Notes under the pieces: generated by a model
Database searches by the model: none
What the model was told of the DNA's origin: nothing
Seen by the model: the letters and a program-made list of their open reading frames with translations, nothing else
Position numbers and translations under genes: made by a program
Shown: piece by piece, positions 5,533 to 5,992 of the stretch
Numbering within the stretch: the stretch's first letter is position 1
Layout of the letters: every line of letters begins with the position of its first letter
Source of the DNA: an uncultured Clostridia bacterium
GTDB lineage: Bacteria; Bacillota; Clostridia; Oscillospirales; Ruminococcaceae
Reading direction: 5' to 3'
Assembly: GCA_945835425.1 (NCBI GenBank)
Contig: CAMAJC010000129.1
Coordinates: forward strand, 1 to 5,992
Length of the DNA stretch: 5,992 bases

Positions 5533-5571
5533 AAAATACGCCTGATGAAAAGCGGAAATCCCAACGATTTT

Positions 5572-5579
5572 AAGGAGGG
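5572..5579 (+). promoter_or_regulatory. Shine-Dalgarno of the ROK kinase, marks its lost start
   Basis: AAGGAGGG is a near-perfect ribosome-binding site. Six nucleotides later (5586-5590) the sequence reads ATAAG where ATGAAG would give the usual ROK opening M-K-T-L-A-V-D-I-G-G-T. This spacing argues that the original start was at 5586. The only in-frame start left, TTG at 5594, is 14 nt away, too far for good initiation. Confidence 0.75.
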
Positions 5580-5585
5580 CACGGT

Positions 5586-5992
5586 ATAAGACATTGGCAG
5601 TCGATATCGGCGGAACGTTTATCAAGTTCGGCCTGGTCGATGAGCAGCACCGCGTTTCGGGACAGTGCAAGGTTCCGACGAAGGTCTGCGCGGATAAAAA
5701 GGCGTTTTTTGATTATTTATGCGGTTCAATGCCGCCGCTTACCGGCGTGGACCGGATCGGGGTCTGCGCACCGGGTCTGATCGACCGGGCAGGGAACGTC
5801 AAAAGCTACGCGGCGCCGAGTCTTGACGGGATGTTCGGCAGCAATATTCCCGCAGAGGTCACTGCCCGCACCGGTCTGCCTTGCGCCGCATCAACGACGG
5901 CAAAGCTGCCGGGCTGTGCGAGCTGAAGCTTGGAGCGGCGAAGGGAACCGAGTCCTCGGTCTGCTACATCATCGGCACCGGCGTCGGCGGCG
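5586..5992 (+). pseudogene. ROK-family sugar kinase (beta-glucoside kinase or glucokinase), frameshifted, 3' partial
   Basis: ROK kinases phosphorylate sugars with ATP in the cytoplasm. Next to a 6-phospho-beta-glucosidase, a BglK-type beta-glucoside kinase is the likeliest role, with glucokinase the alternative. The first frame shows the phosphate-binding motif VDIGGTFIKFG (residues 6-16 of the restored protein), then RIGVCAPGLIDRAGNV and ARTGLPCA. At 5888-5889 the homology moves to another frame, which continues INDGKAAGLCELKLGAAKG and CYIIGTGVGG (second phosphate motif) to the window edge. Exactly one missing base restores a continuous protein. The shift falls just before the catalytic Asp of the IND motif (Asp105 if restored). 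Without repair, the frame stops at 5926. The start codon also lacks one base (AT-AAG at 5586-5590). The ROK zinc-binding motif would lie beyond the window. Both lesions could be sequencing errors or true decay. Confidence 0.85.

Noticed and set aside
5545..5589. 14-codon open frame MKSGNPNDFKEGTV after the GH1 stop
   Set aside because: It spans the ribosome-binding site of the ROK gene, has none of its own, and only opens because the frame happens to lack a stop.
4918..5670. 250-codon minus-strand frame across the GH1 region
   Set aside because: It is antisense to recognisable GH1 and ROK sequence and covers the plus-strand promoter; no family resemblance.

Overview
The window looks like chromosomal DNA of a Gram-positive clostridium, probably within the Oscillospirales/Ruminococcaceae, although that placement is an inference. 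The genes are GC-rich, and the spacers around 4690-5050 are AT-rich. Shine-Dalgarno sequences are strong (AGGAGGG, AAGGAGGG, GGAGG). Two sigma-A promoters with 17-nt spacing are visible, along with U-tract terminators and small intergenic hairpins whose arms begin CCAGCC. All are typical of that group.

Layout. Positions 1-510 hold no convincing gene but carry a chain of short hairpins that ends in a terminator-like stem-loop. Positions 511-3642 (+) are a complete sbcC, the ATPase/zinc-hook subunit of the SbcCD (Mre11-Rad50 type) nuclease; no sbcD is next to it. A four-unit GTGAAG tandem repeat starts on the sbcC stop codon (3639-3713) and is followed by a bidirectional terminator (3844-3880). 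Positions 4022-4612 (-) are a complete small MBL-fold metallo-hydrolase, convergent with sbcC. It has its own terminator, a perfect-consensus promoter (4743-4771) and a leader of about 125 nt containing inverted repeats. Between this gene and the next, divergent transcription unit lies a nested inverted-repeat element (4800-4904).

Positions 5083-5992 (+) are a beta-glucoside utilisation pair driven by a good promoter at 4997-5025: a GH1 6-phospho-beta-glucosidase followed by a ROK-family sugar kinase. If intact, the kinase would phosphorylate an imported beta-glucoside (or glucose) and the GH1 enzyme would hydrolyse the phosphorylated disaccharide. Both genes are damaged in this sequence. The GH1 gene keeps only its first ~122 and last ~27 codons, joined in frame. 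The ROK gene lacks one base in its start codon and one base just before its catalytic Asp codon, and then runs off the window.

I see no evidence of a new defence or mobile system. The most informative signals are the decaying (or mis-assembled) beta-glucoside operon, the repeats flanking sbcC on both sides, and the structured elements around the MBL hydrolase promoter.
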